Positions 16,116-25,015 of a stretch of DNA of 64,000 nt are shown here, piece after piece. This DNA comes from Achromobacter ruhlandii. Lineage in GTDB: Bacteria > Pseudomonadota > Gammaproteobacteria > Burkholderiales > Burkholderiaceae_B. The stretch covers positions 1 through 64,000 of the forward strand of contig NZ_CADIJL010000011.1 of the NCBI RefSeq assembly GCF_902859695.1, written 5' to 3'. Made by a program: the position numbers and the translations under genes. Every line of letters starts with the position of its first letter. The stretch's first letter is position 1. Under the pieces are notes generated by a model. It was given only the letters and a program-made list of their open reading frames with translations, was not told where the DNA came from and made no database searches.

Positions 16116-18602
16116 CTAGGGCCGTTCAGGCGTGTCGGTGACCAGCCGGATCCAGTTCTGCACGAAGCGCGAATGGCGCCGCTGGTCCAGCCCTACCAGC
16201 AGCGCGGGCGACAGCACCACCGGCTGCACGATGCCCTGTGAGCGCGCCAGCACCGCTTCCGAGGTCCAGCGGCCGGGGGTGTCTTCCATGATCGACCCCA
16301 GCGCCGCGTGGCTGGAGGCCACCTGCTGGCCGGCCGGCGACAACAGCCAGTCGACCAGCGCGCGGCCCAGGTCCGGGTTGGGCGCGCGCCGCGCGATCAG
16401 CACCGAGCGCGCCAGCACCAGCACGTAGTCCTGCGGGAACACCACGCCGATCTTGCTGCCCGCCGCCTGGCGCGACAGGGCGTAGGAACCGAGGATGTTG
16501 TAGCCCAGGTCCATCTCGTCGTTCTCGATGGCGTCGAGCAGTTCGGCGCTGGTGGCCGACAGCCGCACGCCGACCTGGCCGAAGGCGTTGGCCAGGCCCC
16601 AGAAGTTCGACGACACCAGCTCGTCCTGCTCGGCCATCAGGTAGCCCACGCTGCTGCGCGAGATGTCGTAGGTGCCGACGCGGCCATGCAGCCGAGCACG
16701 GTCGTGCTCCAGCGTGCGCAGCAGGTCCTGGCGCGAGCGCGGCACCGTGGCCTCGGTGTAGCGCTTGGGGTTGTAGACGATCACGGCCGGCTCGAAGGTG
16801 AAGCCGTAGACCTCGTCGCGCCACACCGCCCACGAGGGCAGCTTGGCGGCGTAGGGCGAGGCGTAGCGCTGGGCATAGCCGTCGTTGGCCAGGCGGATCT
16901 GCAGGTCCGAGGCGGAGCTCATCAGCACGTCCACGTCCTTGAGCCGGTCCTCGATGGCGGCTTCGTACAGCTCGCGGCTGCCCATCTCGCGGTAAACCAC
17001 CGTGACGTCGGGCCGCTGTGCCTGGAAGCCAAGGATCAGCGGCGCCACCACCGGCGTGTCGGTGGGACCGGCGATGGTCAGCACGCGCGACGACGGCTGC
17101 GGCGCGGGATAACGGGTGACGACCTCGGGGATCCCGGCGGCGCGCACGTCCGCGGGCGCGGCGGCCAGCAGCAACAGCGTTGTGCCGATGGCCCCGAGCA
17201 ATCCGGCCAGGGCGCGGCCCGCGCGCTGCCGCGCCAGCGGCAGGATGACGCGCGCCGACAGGCCGCCGCCGGGGCGGTCCTGCAGCCACAGCGAGCCGCC
17301 GTGCGCCATGGCCACCGAGCGCACGATGGCCAGGCCCAGGCCCGAGCCCGGCTGCGATCCGCCGGCGCGGCCGCGCGTGAAGCGTTGCTGCACGGCGTCC
17401 TTTTCGTCGTCGGCGATGCCCGGGCCGCGGTCGGACACGGTCAGCGCGACCCGGTAGCCCGCCACCGGCGTCGCCTGGATATCGACGGTGCCCTCGGGCG
17501 CATAACGCAGCGCGTTGTCGACCAGATTGCGCAGCATTTCCCGCAGCGCCACGCGGTCGCCGGCGATGCGGGCGCGCCGCACCTGCGGCGCGATTTCGAT
17601 GCGCAGCCGCTGCGCCTCCAGCGGACCGATGCGGCGGCGCGTTTCGTTGATGGTCTCGGCCACGCCCACTGGCGCGCGCGCGCCCTTGCCCAGCCGGTGC
17701 GTGATGGTGGCGTCCATCAGCAATTGATTGATCAACTGGCTGGCGTGGGTGGCGTTCAGGTGGATGCGGCCCAGCCGTTCGCGCAGGCGCTTGGGATCGG
17801 TTTCATCCAGCGCCACCTCGGCCTGGGCGCGCAGCGAGGCCAGCGGGGTGCGCACCTGGTGCGCGGCGTCGGCGACCAGGGTATTGAGGGTGTCCATGAT
17901 GCCCGACAGGCGTTGCATGAAGGCGTTCAGGGCCTCGACCAGCCGCCGCACCTCGGTCGGCACCGGCGTCACCAGCGGCGCCAGGTCGTCCGGCGCCCGC
18001 TGCCGCAGTTCGCGTTCGATCACCGCCAGCGGCGCGAAGGCGCGTTGCACGCCGAACCACAGCAGGCCCAGCGCCACCAGCGACACCACCACCAGCGGCA
18101 GCACGCTGCGGCCCAGGATCTCGTCGGCCAGCTCCTCGCGCGACCCCAGCGTCTCGGCCACCCGCACGGTGACCCAGCCGGCATGCTGGCTGGCCGACAC
18201 CAGCCGTCCCACCGTGGCCACGCGCACCGGCTCGTCGTGGTAGCTGAGGTAAGTGAAGACCGGGGTGGCCGACTGCGCCAGCGGCAAGCCCGGCGCCAGG
18301 TCGGCGTAGCCGGTGATGAGGCGGCCGTTGGACGTGCGGGCTTCGTAGAACACCCGTTCGCTGCCCGACAGCATGGCCAGCGACGATACCGGCGGCTCGA
18401 CGGTGACACCGTTGTCCTCGATCTGCACGGAGCCGGCAATCGTCAGCGCCGACGCCGCCAGCAACCGGTCGAAGGCCTGCTCGGCGGCGCGCTGGGCGTA
18501 GTCGCGCAGGAAGAACACCAGCCCGATCAGCGCGCAGGCCAGCAGCACCGCGCCCAGTGTGAAGACGCGGCGGCGGATGGAGGCGCTTTCAGGCAGGCTC
18601 AT
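16116..18602 (-). CDS. Sensor histidine kinase fused to a periplasmic substrate-binding domain
   Basis: An 828-residue hybrid. The N-terminal part is a TctE-like kinase: TM1 about 13-33, periplasmic sensor about 34-165, TM2 about 167-187, HAMP-like linker, phospho-acceptor His248 (DAAHQVRTPL), N-box LRNLVDNALRYAP, G1 DRGPGI and G2 GSGLGLAI. A third hydrophobic segment (about 467-487) is followed by a complete-looking binding-protein domain (about 505-828). That domain is homologous to the receptor at 14830 (FEPAVIVYNPKR, GYNILGSYALSR). Three membrane crossings would put the binding domain in the periplasm. The response regulator gene overlaps it by 14 bases upstream. It probably senses the solute imported by the neighbouring transporter. 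Confidence 0.93.
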   Translation of the reverse strand: MSLPESASIRRRVFTLGAVLLACALIGLVFFLRDYAQRAAEQAFDRLLAASALTIAGSVQIEDNGVTVEPPVSSLAMLSGSERVFYEARTSNGRLITGYADLAPGLPLAQSATPVFTYLSYHDEPVRVATVGRLVSASQHAGWVTVRVAETLGSREELADEILGRSVLPLVVVSLVALGLLWFGVQRAFAPLAVIERELRQRAPDDLAPLVTPVPTEVRRLVEALNAFMQRLSGIMDTLNTLVADAAHQVRTPLASLRAQAEVALDETDPKRLRERLGRIHLNATHASQLINQLLMDATITHRLGKGARAPVGVAETINETRRRIGPLEAQRLRIEIAPQVRRARIAGDRVALREMLRNLVDNALRYAPEGTVDIQATPVAGYRVALTVSDRGPGIADDEKDAVQQRFTRGRAGGSQPGSGLGLAIVRSVAMAHGGSLWLQDRPGGGLSARVILPLARQRAGRALAGLLGAIGTTLLLLAAAPADVRAAGIPEVVTRYPAPQPSSRVLTIAGPTDTPVVAPLILGFQAQRPDVTVVYREMGSRELYEAAIEDRLKDVDVLMSSASDLQIRLANDGYAQRYASPYAAKLPSWAVWRDEVYGFTFEPAVIVYNPKRYTEATVPRSRQDLLRTLEHDRARLHGRVGTYDISRSSVGYLMAEQDELVSSNFWGLANAFGQVGVRLSATSAELLDAIENDEMDLGYNILGSYALSRQAAGSKIGVVFPQDYVLVLARSVLIARRAPNPDLGRALVDWLLSPAGQQVASSHAALGSIMEDTPGRWTSEAVLARSQGIVQPVVLSPALLVGLDQRRHSRFVQNWIRLVTDTPERP

Positions 18603-19260
18603 GGCTGCGGGCCTGGTAGCCGACGCCGCGCACGGTGACGATATCGATGGAAGCGCCGGCCAGCTTCTTGCGCAGGCGCGAGATCAGCAGTTCCAGCGCG
18701 TTCAAAGATCCATCATCCAGGTCGAACAGCTGGTTCATCAGCCGTTCCTTGGCGACGGTCTGCCCCAACTTGCCCAGCAGGATCTCCAGCAGCCGGAACT
18801 CGCGCCGGCCCAGCTCCAGCGGCGCGCCGGCCAGCGTGACGTGGCGATTGGCCAGGTCCAGGCTCAGGTTGCCGTAGGCGGTGACGCTGCTGGTCTGCCC
18901 GGCCGGGCGCCGCAGCAGGGCGCGCAGCCGGGCTTCGAGTTCGCGCAGGTCGAAGGGTTTGACAAGGTAGTCGTCGGCGCCCAGGTCGAGCATGTCGATC
19001 TTGTCTTCGATTTCGGAACGCGCGGTGACGACGAGCACAGGCGCTTCGAGCCCGGCCGCGCGCAGTTCGCGGATGACGCTGAAGCCGTCCTTGCCGGGCA
19101 GGTTGATGTCCAGCACCAGCGCGTCCCAGGTTTCGTCCAGCCCCCAGCGCAGCGCGGCGACGCCATCATGCACCCATTGCACGCTATGGCCCGCCGAGCG
19201 CAGCTTGCTCTCCACGGCATCGCCCAGGTCGAGGTTGTCCTCGACCAGCAGAATGCGCAT
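18589..19260 (-). CDS. OmpR-family response regulator (TctD-like)
   Basis: A 223-residue two-component regulator. The receiver domain has the acidic pair E7-D8, phospho-acceptor D51 (LVLDINLPGKDGF), T79 and K101. The C-terminal winged-helix DNA-binding domain covers about 125-220 (LELGRREFRLLEILL). The start is at 19260 (MRILLVEDN). It is the first gene of the unit with the fused kinase and presumably controls the transporter at 11821-15927. Confidence 0.95.
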   Translation of the reverse strand: MRILLVEDNLDLGDAVESKLRSAGHSVQWVHDGVAALRWGLDETWDALVLDINLPGKDGFSVIRELRAAGLEAPVLVVTARSEIEDKIDMLDLGADDYLVKPFDLRELEARLRALLRRPAGQTSSVTAYGNLSLDLANRHVTLAGAPLELGRREFRLLEILLGKLGQTVAKERLMNQLFDLDDGSLNALELLISRLRKKLAGASIDIVTVRGVGYQARSHEPA

Positions 19261-19340
19261 GTCCGTCCTCCGATATCGATTGTGATTTTTTCGGGAGTTT
19301 AACGGGAGGCTTTGATGCTGTCGCTGTCGGGGGGGGTGGT

Positions 19341-19525
19341 GTTCTTTTGGCCGCCCGTGGCGTCGGCGGCCGGCGGGGCGCGGGGCTACGATTGCGGTCC
19401 GGAGCATTCGCTCCGGACTTCCCCGTTGTCAACCTCGTACGCCTTCGGCTCCCTACGGTTTCCCTCGGGCGCATCTACACGCCCCGCGCCCCACCGGCCG
19501 CCGACGCCACGGGCTACGGCGTGAT
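19341..19525 (+). repeat. Dispersed long-hairpin element, copy D
   Basis: The arms 19353-19386 and 19481-19514 pair at 33 of 34 positions; the one exception would be a G-U pair in RNA. The arm sequence (GGCGTCGGCGGCCGGCGGGG core) is quite unlike that of copies A/B or F. The 94-base loop is nearly identical to that of B, with a single change in the palindrome (GAGCATTCGCTC). The left flank again starts GTTCTT. It is upstream of the response regulator start and faces copy E. Confidence 0.88.
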
Positions 19526-19605
19526 CACTTCACCGGCGCGGGGGCGAATCGTGTGCTTGGCGTTCTGGCGGCAGACCGGGTCGGGACGGAAGATTTGGCG
19601 GGGCC

Positions 19606-19639
19606 GCCAAAACCGGCCGCGCGGGCGGCCTTCTTTGGC
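19606..19639 (+). repeat. Companion short hairpin (module 2), copy D
   Basis: Hairpin with outer stem GCCAAA/TTTGGC and invariant core GGCCGCGCGGGCGGCC. It is preceded by TGTGCTTGGCGTT at the same relative position as in copies B and F. The position and core match; the outer stem differs from copy B (GCCGCAA) while staying paired. Confidence 0.75.
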
Positions 19640-19710
19640 ATTTGGGGAGAGGTCGGGCGAGATGCGGAGGAATCGGAGAGGCAATGCCGGCGGTACTACG
19701 TTTGGAAGAA

Positions 19711-19797
19711 TCCGGGATGCATCGGGCGTTGTCTTCCGTGGAAAGGATCCGCGATGCATCGGGCGTTCTTCTCCCGTGGAAGGATCCGCGATGCATC
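19711..19797 (+). repeat. 37-bp tandem repeat between facing elements D and E
   Basis: Units start at 19711, 19748 and 19785 (exact period 37). Each contains TCCGCGATGCATCGGGCGTT or a close variant, and the first two continue with the linker CTTCCGTGGAA or CTCCCGTGGAA. GATGCATC is itself an 8-bp palindrome. The third unit is partial. No coding function is apparent. Confidence 0.8.
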
Positions 19798-19977
19798 GCC
19801 AGACCTCTTCCCCATCAGCCGTTCTTCCCCAGTATCAGGCGCGCGCCAAGCCCGTCACGCGCAAGCTACCCTCCATCGCGCGCCGCCACTCTCTTCCCCC
19901 CCGACTGGACGGCACCTCAAGCAAGCAACCCGCCACCCGCGCGCAGCGTCAACACGCCAAGCCAAGACACCGCGTAA

Positions 19978-20011
19978 GTTGCGGGCGGCCGCCCGCGCGG
20001 CCACCCGCAAC
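19978..20011 (-). repeat. Companion short hairpin (module 2), copy E
   Basis: Hairpin GTTGCGGGCGGCCG-CCCGCG-CGGCCACCCGCAAC with one mismatch in a 14-bp stem. On the minus strand it is followed by TTACGCGGTGTCTTG, the same tail seen after the copy B hairpin. It belongs to element E. Confidence 0.75.
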
Positions 20012-20070
20012 GGGCATCAGCAATCTCGTGAAGCTTTCTCGCTCTTGCAGCGCCACAGGCCAAGAAAAAC

Positions 20071-20248
20071 GTAGCTCGTCTGGCAGGCGGCCCGGGCGGC
20101 GGGCAACCTCGATGCGCCCGACGGAATCCGAAGGCAGCCGCCGGCAGGCGGCAACGAGGATGAAAAAGGGGAAGTCCGGAGCGAACGCTCCGGACCGCAA
20201 TCGTGGGCGCCCGCCGCCCGGGCCGCCTGCCAGACGGGCGGCCTAAGA
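20071..20248 (-). repeat. Dispersed long-hairpin element, copy E
   Basis: Perfect 28-bp arms (20077-20104 and 20209-20236; GGCAGGCGGCCCGGGCGGCG core) flank a 104-base loop. The loop has the conserved palindrome, CGATTGCGG and the C/E-type end GGGCGCATCGAGGTT. The tetraloop hairpin of the other copies is replaced here by a larger GCCGCC-TGCC-GGCGGC hairpin. On the minus strand the outer flank reads TTTCTTAGG, close to the GTTCTT flank of A, B, D and F. It lies just past the ribonuclease stop. Confidence 0.88.
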
Positions 20249-20299
20249 AAGCGCCCCTGCCGCCAGCAGAAACAACCCAGCGACAAGCCAAATGCCGCC

Positions 20300-22207
20300 T
20301 CAGGCAGCAGCCTCTTCAGCCGCCGGCCCCACCTGCCCCACATACCGGCAATCCAGCTCCAGCGACAACTCATCCATCCCCAGGATCTCCACCTCCACCG
20401 CCGTCCCGCGCTCCAGCTCGGGCATCCCCCCGATGCGGGTCACGAGCGGGCAGTTGGCGAAGCGCACCAGGTCTTCGCGCAGCACGTGGGCCACCGTGCG
20501 GGTGATGTTGTGCTGCTTGAGCCAGCGCAGGCACCAGTAGCGCTCCATCGCGCTCTGGAACTCGGCCCAGGCCGCGTACTGCGCGTCGAACGCGCCGATG
20601 ATCGCGAACAGATCCGCGTCGCGCGGCTTGAAGGGAGCCACCAGGCGCGCCGAGACGCCGTGCTCGACCGCGGCGATCAACTGCCACTGGTTCACCAGGT
20701 CGACGTAGCGGCGCAGCGGCGACGTGCTCCAGGCGTACTGCGGCACGCCGATGGCCTCGTGCGGCAGCGCCTGCGTGCTCATGCGCACGCGGCCGGCCTG
20801 TTGCGAGCGGTAGATGCCGGGCACGCCGTGCTGGTTCAGCAGGCCGCCCCACAGGTTATTGGCCAGGATCATGTACTCGGCCACCATCCGGTCCAGCGGC
20901 GCGTTGCGCTGGCGCGGCACCAGGCGCACCGGGGTGTCGGGATCGTCGGGGTCGCCGTCCAGGTAGAAGCTGTACTCCACCCGCGAATTGTTCTCGGGCT
21001 TGCCGCGCACGTTTTCGCGCTGCGCCGACAGCGCCTGCGCCAGCTTCCACAGCGGGCGCAGCCAGTGGCCGTAGGGCAGGTCAGTGGAAGTGTCGTTCAG
21101 GCTCTCTTCGGTGACCTGGGCGTCGAGCATGTTGTGGCGCAGGTTCTCGCGCACCACCACGCGCTCCAGGCGCGTGTCGGATTCGATAACCTCGCCGGTT
21201 TCCGGATTGGCCGTCACGTACAGCGACAGCACCGGCACCTCGCGGCCGGCGTCCAGCGAGAATGCCTTGATGACGTTGTCGGGCTGCATCGGGATCTTGT
21301 CGCCCGGCATGTAGACGGTCGACAGGCGCGCGCGCGCCAGCTTGTCGAACTCGCTGTCGCGCGTCACGGTCAGGCCGGGCGCGGCCACGTGGATGCCCAC
21401 GCGCAGGTTGCCGTCGGGCAGGGTGGAGACCGACAGCGCGTCGTCGATTTCGGTGGTGGTGACGTCGTCGACCGAATAGATTTCGGCGTCCGACAGCGGC
21501 AGGTCGCGGTCGATCGGCGGCAGTTCCAACTCGGGGAAGGCCAGGCCACGGGGGAAGTTCACCGCCAGGAAGCGGCGCTTGTGCAGCGCCAGCGCGTGCG
21601 GCCAGGCGCCCAATTCCAGCAGCAGGCGGTCGGGGCTCTTGCCGAGCCTGGCGCAGGCGGCGTCCAGCGCCTTCCATTGCTGCGAATTCTTGTCGGGCCG
21701 GATCAGCAGCGATTCGGCCACCTGGGCGATGGGCTCGGGCAGGCGGCCGGCGGCCATCTCGTCCACCCATTCCTGTTGCTGCTCGGCCTGGCGCTGTTTC
21801 TTTTCGAGCGCGGCCAGGGCGGCGGCCAGGATGTCGGGCGGGGCGGGGCGGTAGCTGCCCTTGCCGCGGCGGTGGAAATAGGCGGGCGCGCCGTGCAGGC
21901 GCATCAGCAGCGCAGCCTGTTCCACCGGGGTGGGGGCGTGACCGAAGTAGTCGGCCGCCAGCGCGGGCGAATCGAATTCTTCCTGGGGCGCGCATTCCCA
22001 CAGGAATTGCAGATCCAGGGTTTCGGCCAGCGCCGCCGCCTGGGCCATCAGCGCGGCCGGTTCGGGCGCGGCGAAATTGAACAGCGTGTTGGCGCGCTTG
22101 ATCTTGCTGCGCTTGCCCGACTCCGACTCCACCTGCAGGCTGGCGTCGGTTTCGGACAGGATATGGCCGGCCTTGAAGCTGCCGTCGTCTTCGTAAAACA
22201 CATACAT
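20300..22207 (-). CDS. RNB-domain exoribonuclease (RNase II family)
   Basis: A 635-residue 3'-5' exoribonuclease of the RNase II/R family. The RNB catalytic region starts near residue 245 with SVDDVTTTEIDDALSV, which provides the metal-binding Asp cluster. It continues through HVAAPG, YMPGDKIPMQP and, near the end, YAWSTSPLRRYVDLVNQWQL. It is shorter than RNase R and lacks obvious N-terminal cold-shock domains, so it is closer to RNase II. The start is the ATG at 22207 (MYVFYEDDG). Its message would end close to element E. Confidence 0.9.
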   Translation of the reverse strand: MYVFYEDDGSFKAGHILSETDASLQVESESGKRSKIKRANTLFNFAAPEPAALMAQAAALAETLDLQFLWECAPQEEFDSPALAADYFGHAPTPVEQAALLMRLHGAPAYFHRRGKGSYRPAPPDILAAALAALEKKQRQAEQQQEWVDEMAAGRLPEPIAQVAESLLIRPDKNSQQWKALDAACARLGKSPDRLLLELGAWPHALALHKRRFLAVNFPRGLAFPELELPPIDRDLPLSDAEIYSVDDVTTTEIDDALSVSTLPDGNLRVGIHVAAPGLTVTRDSEFDKLARARLSTVYMPGDKIPMQPDNVIKAFSLDAGREVPVLSLYVTANPETGEVIESDTRLERVVVRENLRHNMLDAQVTEESLNDTSTDLPYGHWLRPLWKLAQALSAQRENVRGKPENNSRVEYSFYLDGDPDDPDTPVRLVPRQRNAPLDRMVAEYMILANNLWGGLLNQHGVPGIYRSQQAGRVRMSTQALPHEAIGVPQYAWSTSPLRRYVDLVNQWQLIAAVEHGVSARLVAPFKPRDADLFAIIGAFDAQYAAWAEFQSAMERYWCLRWLKQHNITRTVAHVLREDLVRFANCPLVTRIGGMPELERGTAVEVEILGMDELSLELDCRYVGQVGPAAEEAAA

Positions 22208-22278
22208 GGTGAGGGTCGTCCTGGGCGGCGCGCACGCGCCGCCTTGCGCAGCTATATATAAGCGTGTTGATGTCAGAG

Positions 22279-22881
22279 TTATCGGGGGCCGTCCGGGGCG
22301 GCGCCAAGGGCGAATTCCAGCACCTCGGGCATCCAGTCGGCGAAATCGGACAGGCCGTGGTCGCTGCCCTGCACGATACGCTGGCGGCAACCCGCGTAGC
22401 GATCGCGCATTTCGCGCCAGTCCAGCACCTCGTCGCCCGTCGCCGCCACCAGGAAATACCGTTCCGGCTGGGTGACGCGGCCGACGTGCAAAGCGGCCAG
22501 TTCCGCCACATATTCCGGCAGGAACTGGAACGGAGTGTCGGAATGATACATGCGGTGCTCGCCCACCTGGGTCGCCAGATCGCGCGCGGCCTCGACCGCG
22601 GGGTTGAGCAGCACCGCCTTGCAGCCGAGCTGTTCGGCCAGCCAGGTGGCGTAGAAACCGCCCAGCGACGAGCCGATCACGGTCAGCGCGCGCGGGTTGG
22701 CGGCGCCGGCCAGCTGCCGGCGGGCGATACCCAGCGCCAGGTCAATGGCCTCGCGCGGGCTGGCCGGCAGTTGCGGGCAGGCCCAATCGCGTTCCAGGCC
22801 GCGGGCGGCCATGGCGTCGGCCATCATGCGGGCCTTGAACGAGGTCGGCGAGGAACGAAAGCCGTGCAGGTAAAGGATCAT
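22279..22881 (-). CDS. YqiA-like alpha/beta-hydrolase esterase (UPF0227)
   Basis: A 200-residue small esterase. The N-terminal ILYLHGFRSSP is the oxyanion-hole strand, GSSLGGFYA holds the nucleophile Ser, ATGDEVLDW the likely acid Asp, and GSDHGLSDF the His. The length and motif order fit YqiA/YcfP-type proteins. The physiological substrate is unknown. It lies between mpl and the ribonuclease gene on the same strand. Confidence 0.88.
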   Translation of the reverse strand: MILYLHGFRSSPTSFKARMMADAMAARGLERDWACPQLPASPREAIDLALGIARRQLAGAANPRALTVIGSSLGGFYATWLAEQLGCKAVLLNPAVEAARDLATQVGEHRMYHSDTPFQFLPEYVAELAALHVGRVTQPERYFLVAATGDEVLDWREMRDRYAGCRQRIVQGSDHGLSDFADWMPEVLEFALGAAPDGPR

Positions 22882-22926
22882 TTCGCGCCTTTCCGGTCTG
22901 TCAGCCTGGATCGCGGGCGGCCGGCC

Positions 22927-24297
22927 TCAGCCGCGCGTCTCCAGGGCGGCCAGCAGCTTGCCATGGATGCCGCCGAAGCCGCCGTTGCTCATCACCAGCA
23001 CCTGGTCGCCCGGTCGGGCAGCCTGGGTCACGGCGGCCACCAGGGCGTCGATATCATCGTAACTGGAAGCGCGCTCGCCCAGGGGCGCCAGCACCTCGGC
23101 CGGATTCCAGCCCAGGGCATGCTTGCCGGCGCGGGCGCCAAAGCAGAACACCAGGTCGGCGTCGCGTAGCGAATCCGGCAGGCGCGCCGCCATGGCGCCC
23201 AGCTTCATGGTGTTCGAGCGCGGCTCCAGCACCGCCAGGATGCGCGCCGCGCCAACTTGGCGCCGCAGGCCTTCCAGGGTGGTGGCGATGGCGGTGGGGT
23301 GATGGGCGAAATCGTCGTAGACCTTGACGCCATTGACCGTGCCGCGCAGTTCCATGCGGCGCTTCACGCCACCGAAACGGCTCAAGGCCTCGACGCCCTC
23401 GGCGGCCGGCACGCCGGCGTGGTCGGCGGCGGCCAGCGCCGCCAGCGCATTCATGCGGTTGTGCTCGCCGCCCAGCGACCAGCGCACCGTGCCCACGGCG
23501 ATGCCTTCGCGCCACACCTCGAAGGCGCCGTCGGCGTCGGGCGCGCCAGCACGCCAGGCGCCATCGGCGCCGAACGTGACGGTTTCAGACCAGCATCCGC
23601 GCGCAATCACGCGGTCCAGCGCGTCGGAGTGCGTCGGGCGGATGATGCGGCCCGATCCCGGAATGGTGCGCACCAGGTGATGAAATTGGGTTTCGATGGC
23701 GGCCAGATCGGGGAAGATGTCGGCGTGATCGTATTCCAGGTTATTCAGGATGGCGGTGCGGGGGCGGTACTGCAGAAACTTCGAACGCTTGTCGAAGAAC
23801 GCGGTGTCGTATTCGTCCGCCTCGATCACGAAGGGGCGCCGCGCCGGGTCGTAGCGCGCCGACACCTGCAGGTCCGTGGCCACGCCGCCGATCAGGAAGT
23901 TGGGCGCCAGGCCCGCGGCCTCCAGGATCCAGGCCAGCATCGAACTGGTGGTGGTCTTGCCATGGGTGCCGGCCACCGCCAGCACGTGGGCCCCGGGCAG
24001 GATGTTATCGCCCAGCCATTGCGGCCCTGACACGTAGCGGGCGCCCGACTCCAGGATGGCTTCCATCAGGGGATTGCCACGGCTGACGACGTTGCCGATC
24101 ACGTACAGGTCCGGCTTGAGGGCCATCTGCTCGGGGCCGAAGCCCTCGATCAGCTCGATTCCCTGTTCGGATAGCTGGGTGCTCATGGGCGGGTAGACGC
24201 CCGCGTCGCAACCGGTGACCTTGTGGCCGGCGGCGCGCGCGATCAGCGCCAGCCCGCCCATGAACGTACCGCAGATGCCAAGAATGTGCAGGTGCAT
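22927..24297 (-). CDS. mpl: UDP-MurNAc:L-Ala-gamma-D-Glu-meso-Dap ligase
   Basis: A 456-residue Mur-ligase-family enzyme that recycles murein tripeptide by joining it to UDP-MurNAc. Evidence is the N-terminal MHLHILGICGTFMGGLA (Rossmann-type MurC-like start), the ATP loop GTHGKTTTSSML, EADEYDTAFFDKRSKF (typical of Mpl), NNLEYDHADIF and ARFGGVKRRMELRG-type motifs. The length fits Mpl. It is divergent from the thioredoxin-like gene at 24396. Confidence 0.96.
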   Translation of the reverse strand: MHLHILGICGTFMGGLALIARAAGHKVTGCDAGVYPPMSTQLSEQGIELIEGFGPEQMALKPDLYVIGNVVSRGNPLMEAILESGARYVSGPQWLGDNILPGAHVLAVAGTHGKTTTSSMLAWILEAAGLAPNFLIGGVATDLQVSARYDPARRPFVIEADEYDTAFFDKRSKFLQYRPRTAILNNLEYDHADIFPDLAAIETQFHHLVRTIPGSGRIIRPTHSDALDRVIARGCWSETVTFGADGAWRAGAPDADGAFEVWREGIAVGTVRWSLGGEHNRMNALAALAAADHAGVPAAEGVEALSRFGGVKRRMELRGTVNGVKVYDDFAHHPTAIATTLEGLRRQVGAARILAVLEPRSNTMKLGAMAARLPDSLRDADLVFCFGARAGKHALGWNPAEVLAPLGERASSYDDIDALVAAVTQAARPGDQVLVMSNGGFGGIHGKLLAALETRG

Positions 24298-24395
24298 TGA
24301 AAACTCTCCTGTCCTGCATTGTATATATAGGCGGCCGTCATGCCGGCGCGCCGGTGGTTGCGGCGCAAACCGGCCGCAGCGGTTATGATCGCGCC

Positions 24396-24926
24396 ATGAA
24401 TCGACGCCTACTCCTTTCCGCCGCCGTGGCCGTTGCCGCCACGGTCGCGGGTGGCTACACCCTGCTGGGCCGCAACAAGCCCCAGCCCGCGGCGCCCGCC
24501 GCCGAGGATCCCGTCGCCGCCCTGATGCAATTGCAGCTGCCTGACCTGAACGGCGCGACCCAGTCGCTGGCCGCCTGGAAGGGCCAGCCCATCGTGGTCA
24601 ATTTCTGGGCGACCTGGTGCGCGCCCTGCGTCAAGGAAATGCCCGAACTCGACGCGTTGCAGAAAAAATATCCGCAAATCAAGTTTGTCGGTATCGGCGT
24701 GGATTCCGCCGCCAACATGCAAAAATTTGTCGAGAAAGTACAGGTTTCCTATCCGCTCTGGGTCATTGGCGCCGGAGCCATCGATACGCTTCGCAAGCTC
24801 GGAAATCCCAGTGGAGGTCTGCCATTTACCATTGTTTTCAATGCAGATGGCAGCATTAACCGGAAGATACTGGGTGAAATCCAGCCTGACGACCTGAATC
24901 AAACGCTCTCCGGTTTGAAGGCGTAA
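24396..24926 (+). CDS. TlpA-family thiol:disulfide oxidoreductase
   Basis: A 176-residue membrane-anchored or exported thioredoxin-like protein. It has an N-terminal hydrophobic segment (about 5-23), then the TlpA/ResA fold with active site WATWCAPC (C75 and C78) and the cis-Pro loop GGLPFTIVF. It faces the periplasm, where it would reduce or rearrange thiols. The codon composition of its 3' part and of the next 100 bases is noticeably less GC-rich than the surroundings. It heads the plus-strand series leading to aroQ and accBC. Confidence 0.9.
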   Translation: MNRRLLLSAAVAVAATVAGGYTLLGRNKPQPAAPAAEDPVAALMQLQLPDLNGATQSLAAWKGQPIVVNFWATWCAPCVKEMPELDALQKKYPQIKFVGIGVDSAANMQKFVEKVQVSYPLWVIGAGAIDTLRKLGNPSGGLPFTIVFNADGSINRKILGEIQPDDLNQTLSGLKA

Positions 24927-25015
24927 GTCTGTTGGACAAATAGTAGGAATTGGCGTAAAAAGCTGGTTTATCGGCTGTTTTGCCAACAATTGGCAATCCA
25001 CTCATTGGCAAGCGC

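Noticed and set aside
16308-18638. Long plus-strand open frame opposite the fused sensor kinase
   Set aside because: Its composition is typical of antisense frames (His, Gln, Arg, Gly) with no motifs. The minus strand has all kinase and binding-protein motifs.
19711-19797. 37-bp repeats considered as CRISPR repeats
   Set aside because: They are direct tandem units without variable spacers, only about 2.3 copies, and no cas genes are present.
19347-20246. Arg/Pro-rich open frame spanning elements D and E
   Set aside because: It is produced by the GC-rich inverted arms. The conserved features are paired nucleotides rather than codons.
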